From: Trileptium ribeirensis
Lineage: Eukaryota; Nematoda; Enoplea; Enoplida; Thoracostomopsidae
Direction of reading: 5' to 3'
Assembly: GCA_030248225.1 (NCBI GenBank)
Contig: JASANE010005097.1
Coordinates: 28,073-92,072, forward strand
DNA: 64,000 nt
A program made the translations under genes and the position numbers. Below are positions 1 to 13,475 of the stretch, one piece after another. Numbering within the stretch: the stretch's first letter is position 1; each line of letters begins with the position of its first letter. The notes below the pieces were generated by a model. That model made no database searches. It saw only the letters and a list, made by a program, of their open reading frames with translations, and was not told where the DNA came from.

Positions 1-569
1 AATAACGTGATTTCGAAAATGGTCGCGCGTCAAAATGACAGATCCGTCAGCAACAGCCATATCCAATATCATCCTAACAAAAATAACATCTGCCGTATGA
101 ACTTCATATTGATTTCATATAGTTGGATAAAACAGTATTAATTTAGAAAATTATACCTTTTTCGACCTATTCGACTTAAAGTGCACATATTTGTGTCACT
201 TTATGAAGCAGACCATGTACTTACAGTATGAACCGTAAATGAATGTCATTTTGTGGCGCGTGAACAGTGCTGTAATATGTTTCCAAAAGTTGGGGAACAC
301 TGGGCGACCAGCGGTAATTTCTGGCGGGCGGAATGCCTCGGTCGCTTTGTTCGTCATTATTTGTCACACTAGGGGTGCGGACAAATTTGCAACTTTTATT
401 CTTCCCGCTAACTTTAACCCGTTTCGCCAAGATTTGTGTTAGTCCACCCCAACTTTTGTTTCAAATAAAATTTTGATAATTTTTCCTAAATATATTGGTA
501 TTTTTTCAAATTGAATCAAAAGTTGCGGGAAGGAACAGGACAAAGAATGGAAGATTTGTTCCCCTCCCA

Positions 570-1080
570 AAAAAAACCCGGACCTATACTGGAAAACTGA
601 CCGGTTAAATCCGTAAAGGACATAACGTAATGCGACATCATGAGTGCCATACTGTTTTCCAAGGGTTTATCGTTTGGCTTCTCCATTCGCTGAAAATTTT
701 GCCAGCGAGAATGAACCAGAAGCTCCACTGATTCGCAACTGGGGGAGATTTTGCCAGGAGGCGTGAACTGGGGGGGGGCGTCGAAATTTAAAAATTTTCA
801 AATTTTAACATTTTATAGTTTAGAAAATGCTAAATTTATTAATAAATAACACCAAACCGGTTCAAAATGTCTTTATTGAAATTAAACTCAAGTTTTCAAC
901 CATTTTTTTGCTGAAATCAATCAAATTTTTAGCTTAGGAAAGGGATTTTCGTATAAAATTTATTTAATTTTAATATCATCAGGGGTGTGTTTTGCCAGGG
1001 ATGTCAAAAATTTGTCACGGCCGTTAAACCGTGGCACCCTTTTTTGCCATGGGGCGCAGAAAAATGCCAGCCACCTCCCA
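570..1080. repeat. Low-copy dispersed repeat with 'GCCAG/GGCAAAATTTT' phrases
   Basis: Phrases such as 'TTTTGCCAGGAGGCGTGAACTGGGGGGG' and 'TTGCCAGGGATGTCAAAAATTTGTCAC' recur in related form at about 7440-7540, 11880-12010, 21330-21680, 38640-38830, 54890-55280 and 56930-57070. The copies are too diverged to set ends. No gene is seen here. Confidence 0.4.
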
Positions 1081-1119
1081 TCGAACTTTGGAGAATCCAT
1101 ATCATGAGCTTTTGATTAA

Positions 1120-1295
1120 ACCTATATGAGCATCAGGGAGTAACCGGAATTCGGGTTCCGGCGAAAATCGTGTTCCGGTTGCAGTTCCGGCAAAAGGCAA
1201 TATCCATACCGGAATTGAAATTCTGGTTTAAAAATTTTGTTTAAAATTGTCCACATTGTTTGCTTCATCTGTGGCGCAATCATACTTTTTATATA
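1120..1295 (-). repeat. Family J copy 1
   Basis: Read on the minus strand it gives 'CACAGATGAAGCAAACAATG', 'AAACCAGAATTTCAATTCCGG' and 'GAACCCGAATTCCGGTTACTCCC', which match 37695-37845 on the plus strand. It is rich in self-complementary CCGGAA motifs. Confidence 0.6.
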
Positions 1296-1980
1296 CCCAA
1301 TGATCAAGTTTCAACACAACCAAACAAGAAGACTACGTTAGCAAATTACACAGTGAAACGTAAGTATAACACAAGTTCTGTAAGAATTTTTCATCTTCAC
1401 CCGGTAGAACTTTGTTAACAAAATAAAGCTAGGTCGATGCTTGTAGCAACTCACCCATCCAGAAATCTGCGGTATATGTTAGTACTAAACCGGTCCAACT
1501 TGATATACATAATACAATATTGATTGTCCAAGTACTTAGCTGTAAGCTTGGCTAATATATATTGCATGAAGCACAAGCCAGTGCGCTTGTAAACTCTGTA
1601 ATCAGTCTACGTTGGAGTAAAGTAAAATATCTGCAACGCAGCCAGAAACTGCGGCTTTGATAAGGAACTGTATGGATTAAAACTGTGCGAGCATTATCAC
1701 AGTTTGTCTCATTTATGGCATTCTAATCAAAAAATCATCATCATCAACTAAGGGGCACTGGTTGCCCAACGCTAGCTTGAACAATGTGCCTGGTCAGCGA
1801 ACATAAAATTATAGTATACCTTTTTATTCTCTTTAAGAACCATATAAGCCAATAATTTCAAGATTCCTACGAAATAACATGTAAACGAAGTATGTCTAGT
1901 AATAGGACGATTGGAGGCAGAGCAAAATTGTCTATCCACGCTCCATGCGTCACAAGAACATTCAGTTTGAAGCGGTTTAC

Positions 1981-2069
1981 GCAAGATTGTACCGCGGAAG
2001 ACATTTTTTCCGCTCGGAGTCCAAAAACCGACATCTTCATCGATAAATAAATATTTTAGCTTCTTGAGC
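1981..2069 (-). CDS. Weak candidate exon of the same gene
   Basis: After an AAGAG acceptor the single base G would complete the ATG left open by 3514-3638, and the frame continues LKKLKYLFIDEDVGFW, TPSGKNVFRGTIL. A GTAAAC donor follows. The frame remains open to 1772, but the extra part is Cys-rich and unlike the rest. The acceptor is not strong, so this could be chance. Confidence 0.25.
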
Positions 2070-3513
2070 CTCTTCAAAACACAATAGAGGCAATAATGTC
2101 ATCGCAATACATTATAATGTAAAATTTATTTTTAATGCATTTTTAACCCATTGTGCCTTAATTTCGTCCTTCATCTGTTTTACTATGTATATATAAGTTT
2201 CGAAGACCATGTTCCGCTCCTGATACGGTTTAAATGAACGGTTTCGATGAAGATAAATTTCGTTCCAGTTATTCCCTGACGAGCATCTATAATGCGAAAG
2301 AGTTTGAAATATGTTTTGACAACTACAAACTCTTATTATGTTAATATAAATTACATACTCGAAGTACAATACAATGCCCGAAGCGCTTAGTTTGGTAGGA
2401 CTTGGCGCTGGAATCTATTTGAGATTTGTAAGCACAAAACCGGTACATGGCTAAACCAGGGTTCCCGCGAAAATTTGTTAAAATTTTTCCAGTAAACAAA
2501 AAAATTCATAACAATCATAACCAATAATAGTACAATAAATACCAACAACAACATCATTGGTAACGGATGCGAATAACACGCAATTTTTCAAAACGCATTT
2601 TTGAAGTTTCCAAATTTTTCCAGGTTTTCCATGCTTTCCATACCATAACGGCCCAAATTCCAGGTTTTCCATGTTTTCCATACCGCGCAGGGACCCTGCT
2701 ACACTCTAATTTCGGTAGCAAAAAATGTCATGTTTCGGTGTTTTTCAATATATTTGTACGTAATTTTTTATGAAAGATGCGATTCCAACAGGAATGTATG
2801 TGGGAGCGTGGCATTTTCGGTTCTATACGGTTTATCTTTTAGCAGTTGCGATTTATATTATTTGAAAATTTACATTTTATTCGTCACTGGAAGATCTAAA
2901 GGTACTATGATTTTGACACCAGAGTATGAGTAGGAGTCTAAAAGTTGCAGATCTATAGGTTCGCATCAGTGGTTGGATGCTCCAGCGGTAATTTTTTGCT
3001 TCCCCTTCTTCACACGCATTTCCAATTTTTTTTACAAAATACTAATCAAGAATAAACATTTGAAAAAAATTGCAGATTTTGTTTAGAAACTGTTTACTTT
3101 ATTAATAGACGTCGTTGAATATTTTTATTTTCGAAGCATCTGATTGCACTAGATGGGCCCGTTCCCTGCCCCTGAAGGAATCCAGCACTCCCTGGTACGT
3201 GCTCCTGCCTGTGCCGGTGACTAATTTTTTTAACTAGATATCAACAAGTAACGAAACATTGACAGGCTTCCAAGACATCATTTACAACAAATTGTTTAAA
3301 ACATACTTTGGTATCCGTTAGAATCAACGAAATAAATCGTTATTCTTCAAATATTGCAAATGCAGTAAAAACGTATATAATATCAAGTACAGTACATATT
3401 ACATTATTATTGAAAACGAAATGTGGCTTTTAAAACCACTGTATAATAAACCAAACCGTCATACCTGAAAATAAAAATAACTATAATTTCTAGGATACAT
3501 ATTGTAAACTTAC

Positions 3514-3638
3514 ATGTCATCATGCGAAGTTATCCTGTTATACATGCGGTTTCCCATAGCGTCTAAAACTTGACGTGAAGGCGTCTCAACCACTAATTTC
3601 ATATCCCTCAACTCATTGATGTATGTTAGTCCTTGCGC
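3514..3638 (-). CDS. Exon of BEACH-like gene
   Basis: The acceptor is TTATATTTTAG and the donor a perfect GTAAGT. Only one frame is open through the 125 bases. It reads AQGLTYINELRDMKLVV, then ETPSRQVLDAMGNRM, then YNRITSHDDM, a charged helical sequence. It enters in phase 0 and leaves in phase 2. It was too short to stand out except by its splice signals. Family identity is taken only from its place on the same strand in the same order. Confidence 0.52.
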
Positions 3639-3639
3639 C

Positions 3640-5800
3640 TAAAATATAAAAATGTGCTACGTATTTAATTAAAATTATTATGTACAGCGGTGCAGTTACA
3701 AACATAGGCAAAACTTGTGCGCACTCCGAACTGACGCAGATGCGGACGGAAGATATTGAAGATACTAATAATTATTTTGTCCAAATCCTATAGGTTTTCA
3801 GCTGCATAAAATTGGGTAGTGTACCTATGCCTACTTTTACAATATAAAGCCATGTAAACAGCGCAAGTTACGAAAAAATTATGTAAACGCGAATTGGAAA
3901 AAAGAAAAAGTGGTTTGCGTAAAATGAAAATGCTTTTAGCCATAACAGTGCCTTTGTTATTTCACTCACTAAAATTTTGAAATCAATTAGGACGCCGAAT
4001 TCTTGAGGAATGCAGATATATTTACAATATTCGCTCATGTCATTTGGTACTTTATTTACTAAAAATCGAAGAGAGACAAAACGTACAACTGCTTACAGCA
4101 CAAATGAATTTTCATTCAGAAACTAAAATAACAAAAGTGTTTGAAGCACACGTTAGTAAATGAAGTATATTGCTGGGTTGCAAAATCATGAGTGTCTACG
4201 AACTGTAAATAAAATTCTATTTATACATTCCAATAAGATAATATAAAAATTCTCATTTTTAAGCCAGGACTCAAAGAGTTGAAACCATATGACAGGCGAT
4301 TGTTCCGCTTTGTGTGTTTAAGGCAGTCATTCCAAATGTAGCTTGGTTTCCAATATTAATACAAAACGAGATTAGTATTGCAACTAGAATATTACAGGCA
4401 CTTAAGCCGATGTTAATAAAATAGCGTTAGACAGTGGTGAACATATAAATGTATTACACCTCTAAGCAAAGCTTTTGGTTTACATAATCATGGTGGGTAA
4501 CACTGTGTTTATTTGTGTGAATTAATTAAAGTAGAGATCTATAAAGATCAGGAAACGTGACAGTGTTGGGACGCCTTTTGATCGCGAAGTTTTTCTGACT
4601 GGCGGAGGCTAACTGCACGAGTTGAGAAATTTTGAAAACAACTCGCTTTTTGGTTTCGTGGTGCAAACCGGAAAATTTACGGTCACTTCCAGTAAGATTT
4701 TCCGCTAATCATACCTGACTTGTTACTAGCCTGATAACCTAATAACATAACAATATAGGAGACAACATGCGCAATTTATAAATCAAAACTTAAAAAAATA
4801 AGTTGTAACGTAGTAGTAGTACAGTGGTTACTCGCCAAATTGGCTATTTCGACGTAGATACATATTCCATTCATCATATCCAGGAACCCCGAAAATCTAT
4901 AGCTCCATATTGCCCTACATATACAACTAATTGAAAAATACCAAAATTGCACAGTTTTGCTAGAAAAATTTAGCGGCACATACAAAGTGATTTTTCAAAC
5001 AACGAAACCAATGTGCTTAACTAATAAAATAACATTGTAGGGCCCATTATTCACCAAAACAATGGGCTCGTTAATAGTTCTTTTATTTTACTTATTGATA
5101 AGACTAGGTTCCGACAAAAAAATTATAGTTCCGGTTACACACTGACGACGATCTAAGCGAAAATCTGAGTTCAGGTTAGAGCTATTTTTATCGCAATTGA
5201 AGCTTTAATTCCACTTTGGATGACGAAATTTTTAGCATAACCTTTCCTTACCTTGTCAAAACTGTCTAACAAATTAAACCATAAGTGTTAACAGTATTCT
5301 CGGTGTTGGGTCTTTGTGTATATAAGATATAAATATAGTTTTGACCTTGTGATCGCTGAGGTACCTTTGATCAACACTTTGAATTTCCTAACAACCATTT
5401 TTCGATGTCTACTGAACAGTTTATAAGCCACAAAGAGATAACAACAGTCAATCAAAAACTAACATTTTATACTTTACCGTACTTTTCGCAGTCCAAAATT
5501 TGCTAGTTCTACCGTTATTTAAACCCTGCCATTTCTGATTAGCGCCATGCGGCAAACACTACAGGATCTACCAAAAGTGTCAATTGCAAGTGTGAAAAGG
5601 TGAGGTGCTCGCCAAATCCGGGCATGCAGAACCGCAAAACGTGGCATGAAGATCCGTCGATTTTTTGCAAAAAATACAGATTTCTGCGGGAACATACAAA
5701 AATGTGCTGGATTTTGGTGGGAGTATAATTCGGTCCTGCTGGGCGTTTAGCCTCTAAATGAAATGGAGCAAGCGAAGGTTCCACTGAGTGCGATAGGAAC
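3640..5800. other. Intron stretch without recognised features
   Basis: AT-rich, stop-dense in all frames, no obvious duplicated blocks. A short plus-strand frame near 5568-5730 is Cys-rich and is noted among the findings. Confidence 0.5.
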
Positions 5801-5849
5801 AGAGATCGGGGAAATTTTTCCCCTGTCTGTGTTACTCATAGCAATAACT

Positions 5850-6800
5850 TATCTTTGGGTGGATGAATTTGTCAATAAAAATTTTGTTCGATAGCAAAAG
5901 TGATCGCGAACACGTCCGACAATTTCCGAGTCGCAATAGCAAAACATAGGTGTCTAATGATTCTTTGCCTAATCAGATCATACGGGTTGTAGTGTCTCGA
6001 AACACAGGCTTCGTATCGAAAACTGAAGCCACCATTCATAATCAGATGATCGAGATCTACAACCCTGGTGAACAGCAATATTTTGTAAGACTGGCTTGTC
6101 AGTGTTGCGGTGGGATTGAATGCTCGCATTTTTCGGTTCCCTCTGGCAAAAACTGGTACCTCCGTTTGGGCTTTGCGGCAAAATGTTTGGCTGCCCGCGG
6201 CTAAAACAATCTCCCCAATTATTGACGTAAAACATGACATAATTTTCCCAAAATTCTCTGATGAAGTTAAAATTCGATTATTTTGGTTGGAACATTGGTG
6301 CTAGCCTCAAATAAAGGGTTTTTTGCCGTATCTGGTACCATTTATTAACATTTTAAAGGTTTCGTTGTAAAATAATAAATATTGAAAATTTGTGGAATTC
6401 AGACCCCCACCAGTTCACGACAACGGCAAAAATTTGAGCGAATATAGCAGCCTGGTGGCACCGCTCACATGCCATTGTGGACCCGAATATGTGTCTTGGA
6501 CCATTTATCAGAAATATCGATTATTCCGTGTTTTAAGAAACAATGAGTGTCTATTAGGTTGTCAAACACATTGAATACAATAGTTTTATTATCCAATGCC
6601 CAAATTGATTATATTATAGCTGCTCCCATGCCACTGTAGACCCGAATATAGTTCTTTGACCTTTTCTCAGAAAAATCGATTCTTGCAATTTACATATACC
6701 ATTCCGTGTTTTAACAAACAATGAGTGTCTATTAGGTTGTTAGGTTTTTATTAAACACATTGAATACAGTAGTTTTATTATCCAGAGCCCAAATTGATTA
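5850..6800 (+). repeat. Family H copy 1
   Basis: 'TTTTGTTCGATAGCAAAAGTGAT', 'CATAATCAGATGATCGAGATCTAC', 'GAACAGCAATATTTTGT' and 'GTGTCTATTAGGTTGT...GAATACA.TAGTTTTATTATCCA' correspond in order to parts of 58890-59490. The last block is itself duplicated (about 6540-6610 and 6720-6800). Overlapping frames are open on both strands (5872-6240) but disagree with those of the other copy. Confidence 0.5.
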
Positions 6801-6899
6801 TATTACAAATTTCCATAAGATTTTAATGGTTTTACGGTGTACGAACCCGATGCCCAATATGTACAATGTTTTCATTTGTTCGGTTAAAATTATTGTGCG

Positions 6900-9180
6900 C
6901 GGGGCATCAAGAATGATACGCTGAATACGATCGTTTCGTTATCTTCTTTCCGATTATTTCTTACTTTTTCAGAGGGCCGCAATGCGTTCGTCGATTTACC
7001 CGATTTCAAAATGTAGTTTGTTTTCATTTGTGTGATTATTGAATTCTGAGCGTAATGAGTGGAACGAGCGTATCAAGCGCGCGACAGCTCATTCGAAACC
7101 TTAAACTCGCAATTTGTGACTTTTAGTAGATGCTAGAACGGTTTTCCAACTGCTACAGGGCGTAAAAGTGGGCCAAACGGGCTCGGTTGGAGTCAAAACC
7201 GAGTCTGACCGACAAATAGTGATATCTTACCATTTTATGCTAAGTTTGTAGGGCGAACAAGGTCTGGCTGTATGCTTTGCTAAACGATTCTTTGTTGATG
7301 CCGGATCTGGGTGAAAACGGGTTTTTAATTATTGTGCCCATGTGCCCGTTGAGAAAATTTTCTTAACGTTAATGCTACATAAATAGTCAACCAATAACGA
7401 CCTGGCTTCTCAAAGGTAAAGGGGGCCTGGTAAAAGAGCACTGATTATTTGGTGTCCCACGGCAAAATTTTTGGACTTCCTCCGGTAAAAGCAGCCCGCA
7501 GTTGACATAAAAACTTGACATTTTTTTTATAACAATACCTTTCTGAAGTTAAAATGTTATTACAAATGTTTTATACTTAAGATAGTCGTTTTTGCACCAT
7601 TTCCGAGGCCGCTTACCAGCAATTTTAGCGTTTTTGCAGAAAAACATTAAGTTTTGAAAATTTTCATATTTCGACCCCAAGAAGAACAACGAGAAATGAG
7701 CCTTCGCGTAGTAAAAATGCTTCAAGAAACATTGAATTACAGTGGAAAACAAAGCTTATAAAAATAAATTTCTGTGACGAAAACTGTGAAGATATCGTTG
7801 GTCCGATGAATAACACTTAATGTAACATAAAACAAAGCGAAAAATTCAAGCTCATGAATTTGTGTTCTACTAAATGTAACATAAAAGCCAACTTATAAAT
7901 TACCGTTAAAGTCAAATCAATCCAAACTACTGATCTAAAATATGTAACCATGAGTGAGGTAACTCCACACAATCAAAAATGTTCAGTAAAATGACTGTAG
8001 AGTTTCAAATGAACAAACAACTGAAAGAAATTAAAAAAATGCACTTTTAAGCGAACACCTCTCGACACAATTTTTAAGAAATAATTTATTAAAAAATACG
8101 CAAAAATTTGAAACAAATCTCGAAAAATCCTTAATACTTTTCGAATCAATAATAGTAATAATGTAAAATTACTCAGACGAAACTCGCACAAACGTCGAAC
8201 AACTAGCACCCACTTCGTCCAACACTGCATAAGAAACCATAAACAAGTTCTAAAAAGAATCGGTATAGCAAGCGCTACGCGGCGATATGGACATGAACCA
8301 TATTGGCGTAAAAGTGTGTGTACTATAGAAATTAGATGAAACAAAATCATGATAGTAAAAGAGATAGGTTTACCACGTGACCACCCTTCTTCGCCCGTCT
8401 CGGTATCGATATTGGTAACACAACCGAGACCTTTGGCATGCCGATGCTAATAAAATGATTGACTGCAATAAGAACTCCTTTGCCGCTAAAGTATGTGTTT
8501 TGCGAGTGGCTGAAACAGAAAACAGCCAAAAGTACGAATCGATACGACAATCACTATAACACAAATGTCCAAGGCCCGTCGACCAACAAGGAGTAGATTA
8601 TCTCGGCGTCGAGGGGGTAACCAAAAATTTGCACTATTTTTCCTTAAAAGTTCTGCAATTTTGGTCATTATTGCAAAAACTTCACGCTTACGGGGTCCGA
8701 CCCTTAAGCGGTACCCCAAACTATGGATTTGCACCTACGCACTATTTTAATTGAAACGAAGCTAACGGAGTTACCACAAAGTTAGTTAGCGGCAAAAACC
8801 GTAAAAATTTCGTTTTTTTCCTGTAGTAGCAGTTTTCCCCAACGTCCAAGCTAATCAAGCATTGAATTGAAAACTGGATTCGAATCAGAAAAACCGGTTC
8901 CTGCATGACGCGTTGAAGAAATTTTCATATTGAAAATTAGCTAAAATGAAATAATATATAAGCCTAATGGCTTAAAGAAACGTTGACTGTTCTGACATAT
9001 TGGTGTCATGTACTGCGTCATGAGATTCCACGGAATCTATGCTGTTTGATATTTCATGTTGCGCTAGTTGTTTATTCTATTAAAAGGTTGTTTCTTCAAT
9101 CTTTTGGTCCGCTCGTTATTCACAGTTCGTTGTCTCTAGCTTTAGCTTACGCCGTAAATTAGATTGTAAGGCATGTCATT
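6900..9180. other. Intron stretch, nothing firm
   Basis: I see only fragments of dispersed repeats (7440-7540) and short frames open on both strands at 8347-8750. I could not tie these to splice signals or known motifs. Confidence 0.45.
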
Positions 9181-9184
9181 CGTC

Positions 9185-9380
9185 CTTACAGTCCGTCTGT
9201 GGAGATCAGAACTCATTACCGGATGAATAGATCTTCACAAATTTTTATTTGATCAAAAATTCAGTCTATTTGTGACCTTTAATTACACGTTAAAACTCGG
9301 GGTTTGAAATTTGTCTACCGGAGTATCTATTTTTCGAGACCTGAATCTTAAGATATTCGCAGTGATAATGGAGACGGCCA
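9185..9380 (+). repeat. Family C copy 1 with conserved hairpin
   Basis: Begins AGTCCGTCTGTGGAGATCAG and shares about 200 bases with 30414-30640. TGTGGAGATC and GATCTTCACA form a 10-base stem (one G-T pair) around an inner 'ACTCATTACCGGATGAAT'. Confidence 0.6.
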
Positions 9381-9389
9381 TGTATAATC

Positions 9390-12380
9390 CTCTCATAGAG
9401 AGCTACAACTTTGCCGTTTCCGAGCTATGAGCCAAAGTTAAAAATACCTCAAAAAAGTGAAATTTCAAAAGTTTAAGAAAACAAGTTTTTTGCTTTTTGG
9501 GGATTAACTATGAGATTATAAGATTATTTAACCAGTTAAACAAGCTAGTGTCATTGTTTTAACACCATATTGGCTGTGATATTAATCCTCTTGGACGGTG
9601 CCGGATATATAGATATGTGAAGGTCAATTGAACGTGTCAATAGGTTTTCGGGGTTGCTAAATACAATAAAAACAATTGTAGTTCCGTAGTATGCACCAAA
9701 TAAGACAAGTTTTAACGGTCCTACTACGTAAAAATCACTTCAAATTATAATTCTTCTTAAATTTTGTGATTTATAAATTTGAAAAGTTTTTGTATTTTTG
9801 GTCAATGGAAAAAGAAATGACGAGTTTTTCGGTTTGATATGACTCGGATAACCGTAGCACTATCTTTGAAGTATTTTCAGTCTATAATCGCTATCATGCG
9901 TCATAAGAGGGCATAGCGGCCGGAATTTGGAATGTCAAATTCGTCAATACACGCAGAGTCAGCACACCAGTTCCGTTTCCCGTCGCTACGCCAGTTGTTA
10001 GTATATACACAGAAAACAAAGTGGCAAACATGTTTGCATAAGCTTAAATATAATGTCCGCTTGGTCTTTAAAATGTGAACTACATTATTTGATGACTCAT
10101 TATCATGTGTAATTCTTAGAACTTCACCTATTAAACTAACTATGCATTTTTTATTGCAATATCTTAGGTGTAATGACTGATTGATCAAAAACTATCGAAA
10201 ATTGCCAGGGATACATGTTAATCAATATACGACATAAAGCTTGCTTATAAACTTTGGCGCAACAGCTGCATTTACATAATCGCATAAATAGCGAGACTGA
10301 TTTGGATATACCTTATTTAGCATCAGGTATACAACAATCACTTTTTGGGAAATTCTATGTATGTACCATCACAGAAGTGTTCAGAACTGAGTTTGATGTA
10401 ATACGCAGTTACAGTATAACTGCTGTAGCACTGTATTGAAATAAATGATATTATTCGCTTCTATACAAAATGATCTGTCGAAAACGTATGTGAAAAGAAG
10501 GCTACATAGGATTTGTCCTCTAAAATAAAAAAAAAACATTAGAGTACCAAAGGATTGAAAACAATAAAAGGGCGATTATTTTTTTCAAAATGGTTGGGAC
10601 TAGAACTCGGAGAAAAGTCGATAAGTCTTTTCTACGACTGAAAATACTTTTTAAGCCCTCGACCACTTATCTGAAATCGGCGATGAATAGTCGCGCAAAA
10701 TGGCCAATCAAAGCCGAAGTCGGACATGGAAAGTAAATTTTTTTATAAAGTTAAATTTTTAAGATAGACTAAATTTGATTTTACTTAATTTTTTTATTTG
10801 AATCTCCATGTCTTTATTTTGCAATTAAGTAAAATTAATAAAATATTTAACCTAGCTACAGCGTTCAAAATCTAAGGCTATGGAAACCCGAAACCTTAGA
10901 GTTAAGGTTTACTACCTGCAAAAAATTGACCGCTGTGCAAACCAATAATCATAGCACTGCTCGGTCGCTAAAAAGGCGATAGGCATTTTTGGCGTGACTG
11001 CAGATGTAGCCATTCCGTCAATAATTTCACAATAATTTTATCATAACTCAATAAGAATAGGATTATTTTGTCATATATCACAAAAGAAATGTAAAAGCAG
11101 CCACATTTCGATAAGCTGAACGAAGGAGTAATAAATCTATGAATATATACCTATTACGAAGACTAATATATGAAAATATGGCTCCTGTTAGTTCGGAATT
11201 AATCGCTCCTGTTAATGTACAATAGCATGCTAAAGCGTGACCGTTTGTGTCGTGAAATAGAGGAACTATGTATATTGCATGTTAGCATTTTCCTCAGGTC
11301 TTTAGACCGCTTCTATTTGGTTACGATTCTCATGGCATAAAAACTGCAGGAATATCCCTACATAGCAAAATATACTATTTACACATTGAAACTTGACAAA
11401 TTTTGCACCAATCCCAGGGTTAAAGTATGTGTCGGAAGAATCAATTATAATAATATGATCTTGGCAAAGTGTCATAAATATTTTTCAAAAAAACTATCAT
11501 CCGCAGTATATTTGATAGAAATGGTTATCAAAGTTCAACCTTTTAGCACGCAGTTTAATACCTAAATCATATTGGAGAACATTAATTAATCGGGGCAGGC
11601 TTTAAAATTATTTGATCGTGATAACTTACCAAAAAGCAACATTCATTCCGTCTATAATGACAGGTCGAAGTCTGCCTTTTCCAAGCACATGATCATGTAG
11701 AAGCTTCGCTGTTGCTGGATTGGACTAAAATAATGAGCATCATCTATATAGGCTGATAAACATGTAAGACAAATATCGCTAAACTGAGTCTGATGAAATT
11801 GAACATGTGTAGCGCCAAAACAGTGCCCTTGATTATCTGCAGCTACTGTTTTAACGTCATTTCGTTAGCTTTCCCAAACAAGGAGGAAGGTGGGGAGGAT
11901 CCCTGACATTTTTCAGTGTTTCATGGTAAAATTCCCCGGCAAACCTTTTTGCTTTCTTCCACCCTCGTAAATTGACTGAACAGTTGTCTTTGACCTCAAC
12001 AGACGTTTTTACCCTTAATGAGACAATTTGTTAACAATTATTTTTGTTTTTCGCCAAAACGAATTAAATTTTAAAAAAATTTACATTTCGAATCCGCCCC
12101 CCCAGATCAACCGAAAGTTTTCAGCGGAGGGAGAAGCCAACTTCGTACATTACGTGCACAATCAAACTACCAATGAATTAATTATTATTCGTTGATTGTA
12201 AAAAACTGAAAACTATGACTTGGTGCTCTTTGAAAACTATGACTATTTTATCGTCTCGTTATCATGCTCCAGTGCGCACGGTCAGGTGATTGATTTCGAT
12301 TCGCCGAAGACAAAAAACTAAAATTCATGACCTGCTGCTCCTGTTTATCGTCTCTTCGCACATTATGTACACAGTCATAT
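9390..12380. other. Intron stretch, nothing firm
   Basis: Mostly AT-rich unique-looking DNA. A minus-strand frame at 9901-10188 is open but has neither motif nor convincing splice sites. A dispersed-repeat fragment sits near 11880-12010. Confidence 0.45.
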
Positions 12381-12385
12381 CAACA

Positions 12386-12839
12386 TACCGAGGCTAAAAA
12401 ACTGAAAAACTGTGACAATATATATTCTGGAAATGGGACTTGTGAACCCTAAACTATGGGTTTATTGTCGAAAAACGTGCATGTGCACAAAATTTCGCAA
12501 AAATTCACTACTGAATTTACAAATGCACACAAAAGGAAACAGGTCCGGCTTATCCGATATTAGTCGAAAACAGGTAAATACGTAATAATAACCTAGAACT
12601 TGGATCAAGACTGATTTTGATTTGCCGAGGCTAAAAAACTGTGACAATATATATTCTGGAAATGGGGCTTGTCAACCCTAAACTATGGGTTAATTGTCGA
12701 AGATAGGGTGCATGTACACAAAATTTCGTTAAAATTCACTACTGAATTTACAAATGCACTCAAAAGGAGACAGCTCCGGTTTATCCTATTTTAGTCGAAA
12801 ACAGGTAAATACGTAATAATAACATAGAACGTGGGTGAA
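12386..12839 (+). repeat. Direct duplication, period 229 bp
   Basis: 'GTGACAATATATATTCTGGAAATGGG(A/G)CTTGT' begins at 12412 and again at 12641. Each unit continues through 'AAATTCACTACTGAATTTACAAATGCAC' to 'GTCGAAAACAGGTAAATACGTAATAATAAC'. The units differ at a few per cent of positions. 'CGAGGCTAAAAAACTG' precedes both. Confidence 0.85.
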
Positions 12840-13104
12840 CCCATGATTGCGGAACGAGTGGTATTACTGCAAATCAGTGACCTTTGATAGTCTCAGATAC
12901 GTTTGAACGAATCAGCTCATCATTTTTGTCAGCCACGAAAATTTTTATACTCGCAGATTTGAAAAAATTACAGCATTAACTGAAACCCACAAACCATACA
13001 TAGTTCAAAGAGGTGGCAAAGCATGCAGCATCCATAAAGTGTATACTGGTCACAATTATATTCAAATGAGTCGTATATATAATCAATAATACAACAAATT
13101 ATAT

Positions 13105-13350
13105 CATTAGATTGAAAATCAAGGAGTTATGCATGGCTCAAGGTTGCATGCTATAAGGTACAGTACCAATGCATAAAATGTATATACATCGATCACAGAA
13201 ACACTCAAAAAATTTCTTTATAATTTTCAGAGTCCTCGAGAACCTTTATACTTAACCAGAAATGCAATAGATTATAAAACATCAGGTTGAAAATCACGAA
13301 ATCATGCATGACTCAAGGGAGGGGTCTCATGGGATACAGTACCACTTCAA
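13105..13350 (+). repeat. Diverged direct duplication, period about 175 bp
   Basis: 'GGTTGAAAATCA..GA..TTATGCATG.CTCAAGG' and the later 'GGTACAGTACCA' occur at about 13111-13168 and 13285-13345. The middle of the unit ('CGATCACAGAAACACTCAAAAAAT') recurs at about 13370 as well. It lies immediately left of family A copy 1. Confidence 0.6.
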
Positions 13351-13475
13351 AACAACTAAATCGGTCATAGATACACGCTCAAAAAATCTATTCATCCTTT
13401 TCAGCATCAGTGGAAACCTTTATAACACCAAATGAAACAAATTATAAAACTAGTGAAGCTCGCTTGCGAGCCAGA

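Noticed and set aside
8347..8750. Overlapping open frames on both strands as an exon
   Set aside because: No acceptor/donor pair frames them and the translations are low-complexity or Arg-rich on both strands.
8870..8900. GGATTCGAATC as a tRNA B box
   Set aside because: No A box, acceptor stem or cloverleaf can be placed upstream.
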